Source: Roseomonas sp. (GTDB lineage Bacteria; Pseudomonadota; Alphaproteobacteria; Acetobacterales; Acetobacteraceae). Taken from it: a DNA stretch of 64,000 bases. The stretch covers positions 132,477-196,476 of the forward strand of contig JAPSLO010000011.1 in assembly GCA_031180725.1 (NCBI GenBank). Direction: 5' to 3'. Positions 43,059-52,102 of the stretch are shown here, piece after piece. How positions within the stretch are numbered: position 1 is the stretch's first letter; every line of letters begins with the position of its first letter. A model generated the notes under the pieces. The model worked only from the letters and a program-made list of their open reading frames with translations, was not told where the DNA came from and searched no databases. Both the position numbers and the translations under genes were made by a program.

Positions 43059-43487
43059 ATGGAGATCGCCCAAGCCGCGTCACCCGCCACCGCCTCACCG
43101 CCCAGCTTCGCGGAGGAGGCGGAGCGCGCCCGCTTCACCCCGGTCGCACTGAAGGCCCTGGTCCGAATCGCGGAGGCATGGAAGCTCAGCGGGCAGGAGG
43201 CGGCGGCGCTGCTGGGCGTTTCCGCCACCACCTGGGACCGCATGCGGGCCGGCACCTGGCGCAGCACCCTCTCGCAGGACCAGCTCACGCGGGCTTCGGC
43301 GCTGATCGGGCTCTACAAGGCGCTGCACCTGCTCTTCGCCGACTCGATGGCGGATCGCTGGCCGCGTTTGCCCAACCGCAACCCGCTCTTCGCCGGGGCC
43401 GCGCCGGTGGCCGCCATGATCGAGGGGGGCATCCCCCATATGCTGGAGACGCGCCGCCTGGTGGACGCGATGCGCGGCGGCCTGTGA
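43059..43487 (+). CDS. Xre/MbcA/ParS-type antitoxin
   Basis: A 142-residue protein. A helix-turn-helix-like region (about 44-65, with LSGQEAAALLGVSATTWDR) precedes the MbcA/ParS toxin-binding C-terminus (about 80-140: LYKALHLLFADSMADRW, NPLFAGAAPVAAMIEGGIP). This DUF2384-type order is the standard antitoxin of RES-domain toxins. It would bind and neutralise the toxin and repress the shared promoter. TTGGAGG is a strong ribosome site. Its stop overlaps the toxin GTG start by a GTGA junction. Confidence 0.88.
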   Translation: MEIAQAASPATASPPSFAEEAERARFTPVALKALVRIAEAWKLSGQEAAALLGVSATTWDRMRAGTWRSTLSQDQLTRASALIGLYKALHLLFADSMADRWPRLPNRNPLFAGAAPVAAMIEGGIPHMLETRRLVDAMRGGL

Positions 43488-44191
43488 TCTTGCGGAGTAT
43501 CCAGGGATTCCCCGTCCGCGTGCAGGCGCTGCCCCGCACCGTGCGCCTGGTCGCCACGGCCCGGCTGCGCGAGGCCGTACTGAAGGCCCTGGCCGACACG
43601 GCGGAGGAGCTGGAGCTGCTCGCCGCGCTGGAAAGCGCCACCAGCGCCCGTCACCGCGCTGCCCAGGGCCAGCTGCCCGGGCTGCCGCCGCCGGACCTGG
43701 TCGCCCGCGTCCCGCATGCCGCCTTCGTCAACGCCGCTTTTGCCTATGCCCGCCCGCGCGGGCTTAACCGCTTCAACGGCCCGGATCGTGGCGCCTGGTA
43801 TGCCGCCCTGGCTGTGGAGACCGCGCTGGCCGAGGTCCGCTTCCACATGACCGGGCATTTGTCCGAAAGCGGCAGCTTCGATGCCGTGGTGGACTATGCG
43901 GAAATGTTTGCCGCCTTCGCCGGCGCCTTCCTGGACCTGCGGAATTTGTCCGAAACGCCCACCTGCCTGCATCCGTCGCGCGAAATCGGCTACCCCGCGG
44001 GCAATGCCCTGGCGGCGGAGGTGATGGCGGCGGGGCACAACGGCATCGTCTATCCCTCCGTCCGCCACCCCGGCGGCACCTGCCTGGTCGCGCTCTGGCC
44101 GCATGCCGTGCAGTCGCCGGCGCAGGGGGCGGTGTGGCGGCTTTCCTGGTCCGGCCGCCCGGACCCGCGCATCGAGAAGGTGGCTGGCTGA
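43484..44191 (+). CDS. RES-domain toxin (NAD+ phosphorylase type)
   Basis: A 235-residue RES-domain protein. The core RFNGPDRGAWYAALAVETALAEVRFH (Arg96, Gly103, Tyr106, Glu112, Glu117 region) carries the conserved Arg, Tyr and Glu that bind NAD+. Known relatives (MbcT, Res) degrade NAD+ to cause growth arrest; ParT instead modifies a metabolic enzyme. Start GTG 43484 lies inside the antitoxin stop (GTGA), giving coupled synthesis. It also abuts radA, whose ATG begins at the next base, so the pair sits in front of a repair gene. Confidence 0.87.
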   Translation: MILRSIQGFPVRVQALPRTVRLVATARLREAVLKALADTAEELELLAALESATSARHRAAQGQLPGLPPPDLVARVPHAAFVNAAFAYARPRGLNRFNGPDRGAWYAALAVETALAEVRFHMTGHLSESGSFDAVVDYAEMFAAFAGAFLDLRNLSETPTCLHPSREIGYPAGNALAAEVMAAGHNGIVYPSVRHPGGTCLVALWPHAVQSPAQGAVWRLSWSGRPDPRIEKVAG

Positions 44192-45643
44192 ATGGCCAAG
44201 GACCGCACCCGCTATGTCTGCCAGGCCTGCGGCAGCCCGCACCCGAAATGGCAGGGCCGCTGCGACGCCTGCGGCGAGTGGAACACCCTGGTCGAGGAGG
44301 TGCAGGAAGCCCGCGGCCCCGGGGCGGCCGCCAAGGCTGCCGGCGGCCGCCGCCTGGAATTCGTGGGGCTTGAGGGCAAATCCGCCCCGCCGCCCCGCAT
44401 CCTGACCGGCATCGCGGAGCTGGACCGCGTGCTGGGCGGCGGCTTCGTGCCGGGCTCGGCCGTGCTGGTCGGTGGCGATCCGGGCATCGGCAAATCCACC
44501 ATCCTGCTGCAGGCCGCCACCCGCATCGCCGCCTCCGGCCGCCGCGCCCTCTATGTCTCGGGCGAGGAGGCGGTGGAGCAGGTGCGGCTGCGCGCCGCGC
44601 GGCTGGGCCTGGCCAAATCCCCGCTCGGCCTCGCGGCCGCCACCAGCCTGCGCGACATCGCCGCCGGGCTGGAGGCCGAGGGCGAGGCTGCCCTGGTCAT
44701 CATGGATTCGATCCAGACCGTCTGGCTGGACGCGCTGGATTCCGCCCCCGGCACGGTCAGCCAGGTGCGCGCCTGTGCCGCCGAACTGATCCGCCTGGCC
44801 AAGACCCGCGGCTTCGCCCTGGTGCTGGTCGGCCATGTGACCAAGGAAGGCACCCTCGCCGGCCCGCGGGTGCTGGAGCACATGGTGGACGCCACGCTGC
44901 ATTTCGAAGGCGATCGTGGCCACCAGTTTCGCATCCTGCGCGCGGTGAAGAACCGCTTCGGCGCCACCGACGAGATCGGCGTCTTCGAGATGACGGAGCG
45001 CGGCCTGGTGGAGGTGGCCAACCCCTCCGCCCTGTTCCTGGCGGAACGCCGCGGCAATGTCTCGGGCAGCGCCGTCTTCGCGGGCATCGAGGGCACGCGA
45101 CCGGTGCTGGTGGAGATCCAGTGCCTGCTCTCGCCCAGCGCAGGTGGCAGCCCGCGGCGGCAGGTGGTGGGCTGGGATTCCGGGCGGCTGTCCATGCTGC
45201 TGGCGGTGCTCGAGGCCCGCTGCGGCATGGGACTCGGCATGAACGACGTCTATCTGAACGTCGCCGGCGGCCTGCGCATCGCCGAGCCGGCGGCGGACCT
45301 GGCCGTGGCCGCCGCCCTGATGAGTGCCGCGACCGACCGCCCGACCGACCCCGGCACGGTTTATTTCGGCGAGGTCGGCCTCTCCGGCGAGATCCGGCAG
45401 GTAGCCCAGGCCGAGGCGCGGCTGCGGGAGGCGAAGAAGCTGGGCTTCGAGGCAGCCACCCTGCCGCGGCGCGTCGCCCGCGGCAGCGCGCCGCTGGCTG
45501 CCGTGCCCGGGTTGAAGCTGAAGGAAGCCGGGCACCTGGCCGACCTGGTGGCCGAATTCGCCGCCGGGACGGTGAAGCGGAAGAAGGAAGGCGCCACCCC
45601 CGCGGCAAGCCCGGCCGGCGCGCCTAGCCCGGCCGCGGGCTGA
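44192..45643 (+). CDS. radA: DNA repair protein RadA
   Basis: A 483-residue RadA (Sms) protein, acting on recombination intermediates by branch migration. The N-terminal zinc finger uses Cys10, Cys13, Cys24 and Cys27. Walker A is GGDPGIGKST near 94-103, the RadA-specific KNRFGATDE lies near 253, and the C-terminal part is the Lon protease-like domain without catalytic serine. The tail after about 460 is Ala/Pro-rich. It starts at the base after the toxin stop. Confidence 0.96.
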   Translation: MAKDRTRYVCQACGSPHPKWQGRCDACGEWNTLVEEVQEARGPGAAAKAAGGRRLEFVGLEGKSAPPPRILTGIAELDRVLGGGFVPGSAVLVGGDPGIGKSTILLQAATRIAASGRRALYVSGEEAVEQVRLRAARLGLAKSPLGLAAATSLRDIAAGLEAEGEAALVIMDSIQTVWLDALDSAPGTVSQVRACAAELIRLAKTRGFALVLVGHVTKEGTLAGPRVLEHMVDATLHFEGDRGHQFRILRAVKNRFGATDEIGVFEMTERGLVEVANPSALFLAERRGNVSGSAVFAGIEGTRPVLVEIQCLLSPSAGGSPRRQVVGWDSGRLSMLLAVLEARCGMGLGMNDVYLNVAGGLRIAEPAADLAVAAALMSAATDRPTDPGTVYFGEVGLSGEIRQVAQAEARLREAKKLGFEAATLPRRVARGSAPLAAVPGLKLKEAGHLADLVAEFAAGTVKRKKEGATPAASPAGAPSPAAG

Positions 45644-45708
45644 GCCGGAGAGGCTGATGGCGGTGACATTCGACACCCCGACCCCCGCCCGCTATACGGC
45701 GCCCCGCG

Positions 45709-46269
45709 ATGACCTGGGTTGATGGCGTGGTCCTGGCGGTGCTGCTGCTCTCGGCAGGGCTGGCCTATTTCCGTGGCGCGGTGCGTGAGGTGCTGGGCAT
45801 CGGCGCCTGGGCCGGCGCCATCATCGTGGCCATCCTGGCCGAACCCCAGATCCACCCGATTGCCGAAAGATATGTCCAGCCGGACTGGCTGGCCACGGGC
45901 GTCGCCATCGGCGCCGTCTTCCTGGTGGTCCTCATCATCCTGAAGATCCTGATCCACTGGCTCGCCGGCAGGGTGCAGCGCTCCGCCCTGGGCGGGGTTG
46001 ATCGTGCGTTGGGTCTGGTCTTCGGATTCGCACGGGGTGCGTTCATCGTGGTCCTTGCCTATATCGTGGGAGGACTGGCCCTGCCGGCCGTGGAGCAGTG
46101 GCCCGAGGAGGTGCGGCAGGCGCGCAGCCTGCCCTACGCCGCCGAGGGCGCGGCCTGGCTGGTCGACAAGCTGCCCGAGGATTTCCGGCCGCGCCTTCCC
46201 GAAGGAGCCGGCCGACAGGACCCCAGCATGGACCGGTTGCTGCGCCCGCCGGCGCGCAGCCGGGCCTGA
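45709..46269 (+). CDS. cvpA: CvpA family membrane protein
   Basis: A 186-residue inner membrane protein of the CvpA family. It has about four hydrophobic segments in the first 130 residues (first MTWVDGVVLAVLLLSAGLAY, then FRGAVREVLGIGAW) and a hydrophilic tail. CvpA was named for colicin V production; it is often linked to envelope stress and lies next to purF, as here. ATG 45709 gives the family start. purF begins 9 bp later. Confidence 0.92.
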   Translation: MTWVDGVVLAVLLLSAGLAYFRGAVREVLGIGAWAGAIIVAILAEPQIHPIAERYVQPDWLATGVAIGAVFLVVLIILKILIHWLAGRVQRSALGGVDRALGLVFGFARGAFIVVLAYIVGGLALPAVEQWPEEVRQARSLPYAAEGAAWLVDKLPEDFRPRLPEGAGRQDPSMDRLLRPPARSRA

Positions 46270-46278
46270 AAGAGCACC

Positions 46279-47745
46279 ATGGACGAGCCCTCCACCCATC
46301 CGCATGCGGATGACAAGTTCCACGAGGAATGCGGCGTGGTCGGCGTCTGGGGCAGCGGCGATGCCGCCGCGCTGGTGGCGCTCGGCCTGCACGCCCTGCA
46401 GCATCGCGGGCAGGAAGCGGCCGGCATCGTCTCCATGGAGCCGACCGGTGTCTTCCACTCCCACAAGGGCCGCGGGCTGGTGGGCGACAATTTCAGCAAC
46501 GCTGCCGTCATCGCCAGCCTGCCCGGCCGCGCGGCTGTGGGCCACAACCGCTACGCCACTACCGGCGAGACGGCCTTGCGCAACGTCCAGCCGCTCTATG
46601 CCGATTTCGAGTTCGGCGGCTTCGCCGTCGCCCACAACGGCAACCTGACCAACGCCCATACGCTGAAGCGCGCCCTGGTGCGCCGCGGCTGCCTGTTCCA
46701 GTCCACCACCGATTCCGAAGTCTTCGTCCACCTCATCGCCATCAGCCTCTATTCCACCGTGACGGACCGGCTACTTGACGCGCTGAAGCAGGTGCAGGGC
46801 GCCTACAGCCTCGTCGCGCTGCACAACGGCGCACTGATCGGCGCGCGGGACCCGCTGGGCGTGCGGCCGCTGGTGATCGGCCGGCTGCCGCAGGGCGGGA
46901 CGGTTCTGGCTTCCGAGACCTGCGCGCTGGATATCGTCGGCGCTGAATTCGTGCGCGATGTGGAGCCGGGCGAGATCGTGGTGATCGATGACACCGGCCT
47001 GAAATCCCTGAGGCCTTTCGCCGGTCAGCCCAGCCGCTTCTGCATCTTCGAATACATCTACTTCGCGCGGCCGGATTCCATCGTGGAAGGCACGCCCGTC
47101 TACGACACGCGCAAGCGCATCGGCCAGGAACTGGCGCGGGAGAGTGCGGTGGCGGCCGACATTGTCATTCCCGTCCCCGATTCCGGCGTGCCGGCCGCCA
47201 TGGGCTACGCCCAGGAAGCCCGTCTCCCCTTCGAACTCGGCATTATCCGCAACCACTATGTCGGACGCACCTTCATCGAGCCGACGGACCAGATCCGCCA
47301 TCTCGGCGTGAAGCTGAAGCACAGCGCCAACCGCGCGGTGATCGAAGGCAAGCGCGTGATCCTGGTGGATGATTCCATCGTGCGTGGCACCACCAGCCGC
47401 AAGATTGTGGAGATGGTGCGCGCCGCCGGCGCAACGGAGGTGCATATGCGCATCTCCTCGCCACCTACCACCCATTCCTGCTTCTACGGCATCGACACGC
47501 CGGAACGCGGCAAGCTGCTGGCGGCGAAGCACGATGTGGAGGAGATGGCGAAGATCATCGGCGCGGACAGTCTGGCCTTCATCTCGCTGGACGGCCTCTA
47601 CCGCGCGCTGGGCCATGAGGGCCGCAACGCCGTCAATCCCGGCTATTGCGATGCCTGCTTCACCGGCGACTACGCCATCCCGCTGGTGGACCAGCGGGAT
47701 AATGCGGAACGCCCTGTTTCCCTGTTGCAGGCGGCGAACGGCTGA
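46279..47745 (+). CDS. purF: Amidophosphoribosyltransferase
   Basis: A 488-residue enzyme for the first committed step of purine synthesis: PRPP plus glutamine to phosphoribosylamine. A 17-residue propeptide precedes Cys18 ([10 protein letters not shown]), the glutaminase nucleophile, so N-terminal processing is expected. Glutaminase motifs [11 protein letters not shown] and NGNLTN are intact. The PRPP loop [14 protein letters not shown] is near 360-373. The C-terminal CDACFTGDY region suggests the Fe-S-containing Bacillus-like form. The stop overlaps the next start by one base. Confidence 0.96.
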   Translation: MDEPSTHPHADDKFHEECGVVGVWGSGDAAALVALGLHALQHRGQEAAGIVSMEPTGVFHSHKGRGLVGDNFSNAAVIASLPGRAAVGHNRYATTGETALRNVQPLYADFEFGGFAVAHNGNLTNAHTLKRALVRRGCLFQSTTDSEVFVHLIAISLYSTVTDRLLDALKQVQGAYSLVALHNGALIGARDPLGVRPLVIGRLPQGGTVLASETCALDIVGAEFVRDVEPGEIVVIDDTGLKSLRPFAGQPSRFCIFEYIYFARPDSIVEGTPVYDTRKRIGQELARESAVAADIVIPVPDSGVPAAMGYAQEARLPFELGIIRNHYVGRTFIEPTDQIRHLGVKLKHSANRAVIEGKRVILVDDSIVRGTTSRKIVEMVRAAGATEVHMRISSPPTTHSCFYGIDTPERGKLLAAKHDVEEMAKIIGADSLAFISLDGLYRALGHEGRNAVNPGYCDACFTGDYAIPLVDQRDNAERPVSLLQAANG

Positions 47746-48464
47746 TGGATCTGCCTCTCAAAGGTCGCGTGGCGCTGGTCACCGGCGCCTCGCGCGGCAT
47801 CGGTGCGGCGCTGGCTGTGGAGCTTTCGCGCCTCGGCGCGCATTGCGTGCTGATCGCCCGCACCCAGGGTGGACTGGAGGAGACGGACGACGCGATCCGT
47901 GCCGCCACCGGCCGCAACGCCACCCTGCTGCCCTTCGACCTGCAGAAGCAGGAGAAGGAGATCGACATGATCGGCGCTTCCGTCATGGAGCGCTTCGGGC
48001 GGCTGGACATCCTGGTGCACAATGCCGGCGCGCTGAACCGCCTGACCCCGGTGGCGCATATTGAACCCCGCGACTGGGCCGAGGTGATCGCCGTGAACCT
48101 GACGGCCGCCTGGCGCCTGATCCGCAGCTGCGATCCGCCGCTGCGCGCCTCCGATGCCGGGCGGGCCGTCTTCGTGACCTCCGGTCGTGCACAGCAGCCC
48201 AAGGCTTATTGGGGCATGTACGGTGCCAGCAAGGCCGGCATGGAGCACCTGGTGCAGACCTGGGCGCAGGAAGTGGCGCATACGCCGCTGCGCGTGAACC
48301 TGTTCGACCCCGGCGTGGTCGCTACCAAGATGCGCGCCACCGCCATGCCTGGCGAGGACCCGGCCAGCATCCCGCAACCCGCCGAGGTGGTGCCGGCCCT
48401 CGCCGCGCTATGCCTGCCAACGGAGACGCGGCACGGCCAGCGCGTGGTGGCCGCCCGCGCCTGA
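47745..48464 (+). CDS. SDR family oxidoreductase
   Basis: A 239-residue short-chain dehydrogenase. GASRGIG at 14-20, NAGA, Ser in FVTSGRAQ and Tyr-x-x-x-Lys in MYGASKAG are all present. Substrate unknown. The start is coupled to purF (TGATG), so it belongs to the cvpA-purF transcript; a downstream SDR beside purF is a common arrangement in related alphaproteobacteria, often annotated as an uncharacterised ketoreductase. Confidence 0.9.
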   Translation: MDLPLKGRVALVTGASRGIGAALAVELSRLGAHCVLIARTQGGLEETDDAIRAATGRNATLLPFDLQKQEKEIDMIGASVMERFGRLDILVHNAGALNRLTPVAHIEPRDWAEVIAVNLTAAWRLIRSCDPPLRASDAGRAVFVTSGRAQQPKAYWGMYGASKAGMEHLVQTWAQEVAHTPLRVNLFDPGVVATKMRATAMPGEDPASIPQPAEVVPALAALCLPTETRHGQRVVAARA

Positions 48465-48644
48465 AGGCGGAGTTGCCTCCGTTCCCGTCGCGTATCCGGG
48501 ACGACAATGGCTTGAGGCCGGGGCCACCCGGACCCTGTTCAGCTCCGGCAGCCCGTTCACAGACGGAAGCGGTTGCATGTCGAAGCCGTGCGGTGGGAAG
48601 CTTCCCGCTCCGCGGCGCGTTCTGCGCAGCGCGGAGGGCGACAT

Positions 48645-48923
48645 ATGCAACGGCACAGCCCCGGCACGGCCGGACGTCACATCGCCAGCCGGCAGGTCGA
48701 GCGGGCGTCCTTCCCGTGGTGGCAGGCTGAGGCACCCTTCGCGCTGCTGCTAGCCAGCGGCGTCGCGGCGCCGCTCTTCGTGCTAGCGCAGGGTGGCGGC
48801 TGGTACGAAGCGATCTTCTCCGCCTGTGTGGTGCTCGGTGCGCCAGCGGCAGCGATTGAGAGCATGATCTGCCTGGCGCGCATCGCGGTGCTGCTGCGGG
48901 ACGCCGGAGGAGACCGCCGCTGA
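48645..48923 (+). CDS. Small two-helix membrane protein, unknown function
   Basis: A 92-residue protein starting at ATG 48645, with GGAGGG 5-10 bp upstream. A basic N-terminal stretch (about 30 residues) is followed by two hydrophobic segments (about 33-54 and 57-79) and a short polar tail. No family recognised. The Nudix hydrolase gene begins 15 bp after its stop, so the two are probably cotranscribed. Confidence 0.6.
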   Translation: MQRHSPGTAGRHIASRQVERASFPWWQAEAPFALLLASGVAAPLFVLAQGGGWYEAIFSACVVLGAPAAAIESMICLARIAVLLRDAGGDRR

Positions 48924-48937
48924 GGACGAGTTGCGGC

Positions 48938-49345
48938 GTGCTGGTCACGGTGGACGGCACGCAACTGCTGCTCGGCCGCTTCACCGGCCTGGCGCTGTGG
49001 GACATCCCCAAGGGCTTGGCAGAGCCAGGCGAGGCCTTCGATGCTGCCGCAGCGCGCGAGTTGGAGGAGGAAACGGGGCTGATCGCCCCCGTCGGACGCC
49101 TGCGGCCACTCGGCCTGCACCGCTACCGGCCGGGGAAGGAACTGGCGCTGTTCCTCTGGCGGGTTGAGGCGATGCCCGATCCCGCGTCGCTCGTCTGCCG
49201 CAGCCGCTTCCGCGCTCGTGACGGGCGCTGGCTGCCGGAACTCGATGCCTTCGCCGTGCTGGACTGGGACGCCGCGATTGCGCGCGTCGGCAGGAATCTG
49301 GCGCGGGTGCTGGGCGAGGTGCGGGGCGCGGTGGGCGGAAGCTAG
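48938..49345 (+). CDS. Nudix hydrolase
   Basis: A protein of about 135 residues with a full Nudix box, G-x5-E-x7-REL-x2-EE-x-G (from GLAEPGEAF to LEEETGLI), binding Mg2+ for hydrolysis of nucleoside diphosphate-linked substrates. The upstream WDIPKGLAEPGE pattern resembles 8-oxo-dGTP or Ap4A-type MutT relatives, but the substrate is unassigned. No ATG precedes the fold: GTG 48938 is the first common start, while a CTG at 48920 would add LRTSCG, which matches the usual N-terminus of such proteins. The start is therefore uncertain. Confidence 0.85.
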   Translation: MLVTVDGTQLLLGRFTGLALWDIPKGLAEPGEAFDAAAARELEEETGLIAPVGRLRPLGLHRYRPGKELALFLWRVEAMPDPASLVCRSRFRARDGRWLPELDAFAVLDWDAAIARVGRNLARVLGEVRGAVGGS

Positions 49346-50682
49346 CCCCCTGCCCCCTCCGCGAAGGGGTTTTCCGTGCCACGCAAGTTCAGCCGGATCG
49401 GCACGCCTGGCATGTCGAAGGTCTCGCGGAAGCTGTTCACCAGGTAGCGGCGATAATCCTCGGGCAGTTGCTCGGCCCGGGTGCCGAAGATCACCAGTGT
49501 CGGCGGGCGCGCCTTCGGCATGGTGGCGTAGCGCAGCTTCACGCGCTTGCCATCCACCAGCGGCGGGGCGTGGCGTTCCTTGATCGCCTCGAACCAGCGG
49601 TTCAACTCGCCCGTCGGCACGCGGCGATTCCACAGCGCGTAGACCTGCCGCACCGTCGGCATCAGCTTCTCCACGCCCTTGCCGGTCGCCGCGGAGAGCG
49701 GCACCACGGCCACGCCCTTGGATTGCGCCAGGCTGGCGGTCAACACGTCCTCCAGCCGGCGGCGGCAGGCGGCGCGGTCCTCCACCGCATCCCACTTGTT
49801 CAGGGCGATCACCACGGCACGGCCCTCGCGCTCGGCCAGGCGGGCGATGCGCAGGTCCTGCTCGTCCATGCCCAGCAGGGCATCCAGGACCAGCACCACC
49901 ACTTCCGCTTCCTTCAGCGCGGCGAGCGTCGCCTGCACTGACATCTGCTCGAGCTTCTGCTCGATGCGCGCCTTCTTGCGCATCCCCGCCGTGTCCACGA
50001 TGCGCACCGGTCCCTCGGCATCCCGGAACTCCAGCGCCACCGCATCGCGGGTCAGGCCGGGCTCCGGCCCGGTGATCATCCGCTCCTCGCCCAGCAGCGT
50101 ATTGACCAGGGTGGACTTGCCGGCATTGGGGCGGCCGACAATGGCGATGCGCAGCGGCCGCTCGCGCTCCCCACGTGGCTCCCGGCCCGCATCGGAAAGC
50201 CGGTCGCGGATCTCGTCATGCAGCCCGCCGATGCCCTCGCCATGCTCGGCCGAGAGGGGCAGGGGATCGCCCAGACCCAGCTCATAGGCTTCCAGTGCCA
50301 TCTGGGTGCCCAGCCGGCCCTCGGCCTTGTTCGCTACCAGCAGCACCGGCAGCCCGGCGCGGCGCAGCCAGTTGGCGAAGGCGCGGTCGGCGGGGGTGAT
50401 GCCGGCCCGCGCATCCACCACGAACAGCACCAGGTCGGACTGGCGCAGCGCGGCCTCGGAACTGGCGCGCATGCGGCCGGGGATGGTGTCGGGCGGTGCT
50501 TCCTCAAGCCCCGCCGTATCCACCAGGAGTACGGGAACGCCGCCGATCACCGCCTCCGCTTCCTTGCGGTCGCGGGTCACGCCGGGGGTGTCGTCCACGA
50601 TGGCCAGCTTGCGGCCGACCAGGCGGTTGAAAAGGGTCGACTTGCCGACATTCGGCCGGCCGAGGATGGCGATCCGGTGCAT
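49342..50682 (-). CDS. der: GTPase Der (EngA)
   Basis: A 446-residue ribosome assembly GTPase with two tandem GTPase domains. The first P-loop is GRPNVGKS at 8-15 and the second GRPNAGKS near 181-188, each with DTAG and NKxx-type motifs (NKAEG, NKWD). A KH-like C-terminal domain follows. It acts on 50S assembly. ATG 50682 is the family start. It lies downstream of bamB in the usual bamB-der order, and its 3' end overlaps the Nudix gene tail-to-tail by 4 bp. Confidence 0.97.
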   Translation of the reverse strand: MHRIAILGRPNVGKSTLFNRLVGRKLAIVDDTPGVTRDRKEAEAVIGGVPVLLVDTAGLEEAPPDTIPGRMRASSEAALRQSDLVLFVVDARAGITPADRAFANWLRRAGLPVLLVANKAEGRLGTQMALEAYELGLGDPLPLSAEHGEGIGGLHDEIRDRLSDAGREPRGERERPLRIAIVGRPNAGKSTLVNTLLGEERMITGPEPGLTRDAVALEFRDAEGPVRIVDTAGMRKKARIEQKLEQMSVQATLAALKEAEVVVLVLDALLGMDEQDLRIARLAEREGRAVVIALNKWDAVEDRAACRRRLEDVLTASLAQSKGVAVVPLSAATGKGVEKLMPTVRQVYALWNRRVPTGELNRWFEAIKERHAPPLVDGKRVKLRYATMPKARPPTLVIFGTRAEQLPEDYRRYLVNSFRETFDMPGVPIRLNLRGTENPFAEGAGG

Positions 50683-50705
50683 GGCGCCTTTCCAGCCAGA
50701 GCCGC

Positions 50706-50770
50706 GGGGGAAGGGCAAGCGCCTTCCCCCGGGGTCCGATCCGCTTGGGCCGGGGGACAGGCCCCCAGCG
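50706..50770. repeat. GC-rich inverted repeats between bamB and der
   Basis: A perfect 9-bp inverted repeat (GGGGGAAGG with CCTTCCCCC, loop of 7) is followed by GGGGTCCG and by GGGGGACAGGCCCCC. It resembles a REP-like or terminator-like element; it lies 24 bp before the der start, so read-through must occur if bamB and der are one operon. Confidence 0.55.
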
Positions 50771-50773
50771 CTG

Positions 50774-52102
50774 TCAACGCAGGGCGATCAATGTCCCGTC
50801 ATCGGCCAGCGCCACCAGCGTGCCCTCCGCCACCGCCATGGGCAGGCTGATGCCGGAGCCGGTGCGGATGCGGCCCAGAATGGCCCCGCCCGCCGGATCC
50901 AGCGCCAGGATCTCCCCACGGGAGGAGGGAATCAGCACGCGCCCGCCCGCCACCAGGGGCTGGCCGAAGCTGGCCGGGTCGTCGCGTCGCCCACCTTCCG
51001 GCGAGGGATCGAGCTCCGTCACCCAGCTGATCCGGCCATCCTCCCGCCCGATGGCCAGCGCCTCTCCGGCGCGGGTGACGGCGAAGGCCCAGTCGCTGGC
51101 GGTGGCCACGCCGTTCGGCCCGCCGAAGCTGCGTTCCCACAGCCGCCGGCCGCTGCGCAGATCCACCGCGATGGTGATGTTGCCCAGCCCCATGGCGATG
51201 ACGCGGCCACGGTCGATCACCGGAAGGCCGGTGATGCCCACGATATCTGCCAAGCTGCCCGCGCCGGCGCCGCTCAGCGTCTCGCCCCAGATCTGCCGGC
51301 CATCCGAGGCGCGCACCGCCACCAGTTCCCCGGTGCCGAAGCCGGCCACCACGGATTCGCCCTCCACCGCCGGGGCCGGCAGGCCCAGCGGCAGGGTGGT
51401 CTGCGCGGCACCGCGATAGACCCAGAGCCGGTCGCCATTCTCCGCCGAAAGCGCGAGGAGCTGGTTCTCTACCGTTGGGACGAAGATGCGGCCGCCCACC
51501 GCGGTCGGCGCGCCACGCGGCGGGGCTGGCAGGCGCACGCGCCAGCGGATGCTGCCCTCGGCCGGATCCAGCGCCAGTACCTCGGCCATGCCGGTGGCGA
51601 CATAAAGGGTGCCATCGGCGAAGGCTGCGCCACCGCCCATCGCTACGGCACTCTCATCCTCTGGCGTGGTGTCCACGCTCCAGCGCCGGCGCCCATCGGC
51701 CAGGGCGTGGGCCGAGACGCTGCCCCAGGCATCCACCGTATAGACGGTGCCACCCTGCACCACCGGCCCCGCCGTCAGCCGCTGGCGATAGCCCGATCCG
51801 CTGCCGGCGGAACTGCGCCAGGCCACGGCCAGCGTCTCGCTGACCGCCACATGGCCGGGCGCATGGGTGGGCAGGCCGCCGGCCAGGGGCCATTCGGCCA
51901 CAGGTTGGGCCGGCGGCAGGGAAACGCCGCGGGCATCCGTGCCGCTGTCCGGCGCCACTGGTGGTTCGGCGCGCAGCACGCTGCGGCGTTCGCCTGGCAG
52001 GGCCACCTTCCGCTCGCCGAAGATGTCGAAGGCACTGCAGCCAGACAACAGGCCGGCGGCGCCGAGCAGCGCCGTGCGGCGCGTGGTGATGCGCTTGATC
52101 AT
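50774..52102 (-). CDS. bamB: BamB-like PQQ-repeat lipoprotein
   Basis: A 442-residue lipoprotein. The lipobox LLSGC places the acylated residue at Cys22, after a TAT-like RRTALLG leader. About seven or eight PQQ-type blades follow (motifs such as VYTVDAWGSVSAHALADGRR and LLALSAENGDRLWVYRG), giving the beta-propeller of BamB, the outer membrane protein assembly scaffold. Genomic support: a YfgM-like TPR protein gene lies upstream with 4-bp overlap, and der lies downstream, as in many proteobacteria. Confidence 0.9.
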   Translation of the reverse strand: MIKRITTRRTALLGAAGLLSGCSAFDIFGERKVALPGERRSVLRAEPPVAPDSGTDARGVSLPPAQPVAEWPLAGGLPTHAPGHVAVSETLAVAWRSSAGSGSGYRQRLTAGPVVQGGTVYTVDAWGSVSAHALADGRRRWSVDTTPEDESAVAMGGGAAFADGTLYVATGMAEVLALDPAEGSIRWRVRLPAPPRGAPTAVGGRIFVPTVENQLLALSAENGDRLWVYRGAAQTTLPLGLPAPAVEGESVVAGFGTGELVAVRASDGRQIWGETLSGAGAGSLADIVGITGLPVIDRGRVIAMGLGNITIAVDLRSGRRLWERSFGGPNGVATASDWAFAVTRAGEALAIGREDGRISWVTELDPSPEGGRRDDPASFGQPLVAGGRVLIPSSRGEILALDPAGGAILGRIRTGSGISLPMAVAEGTLVALADDGTLIALR

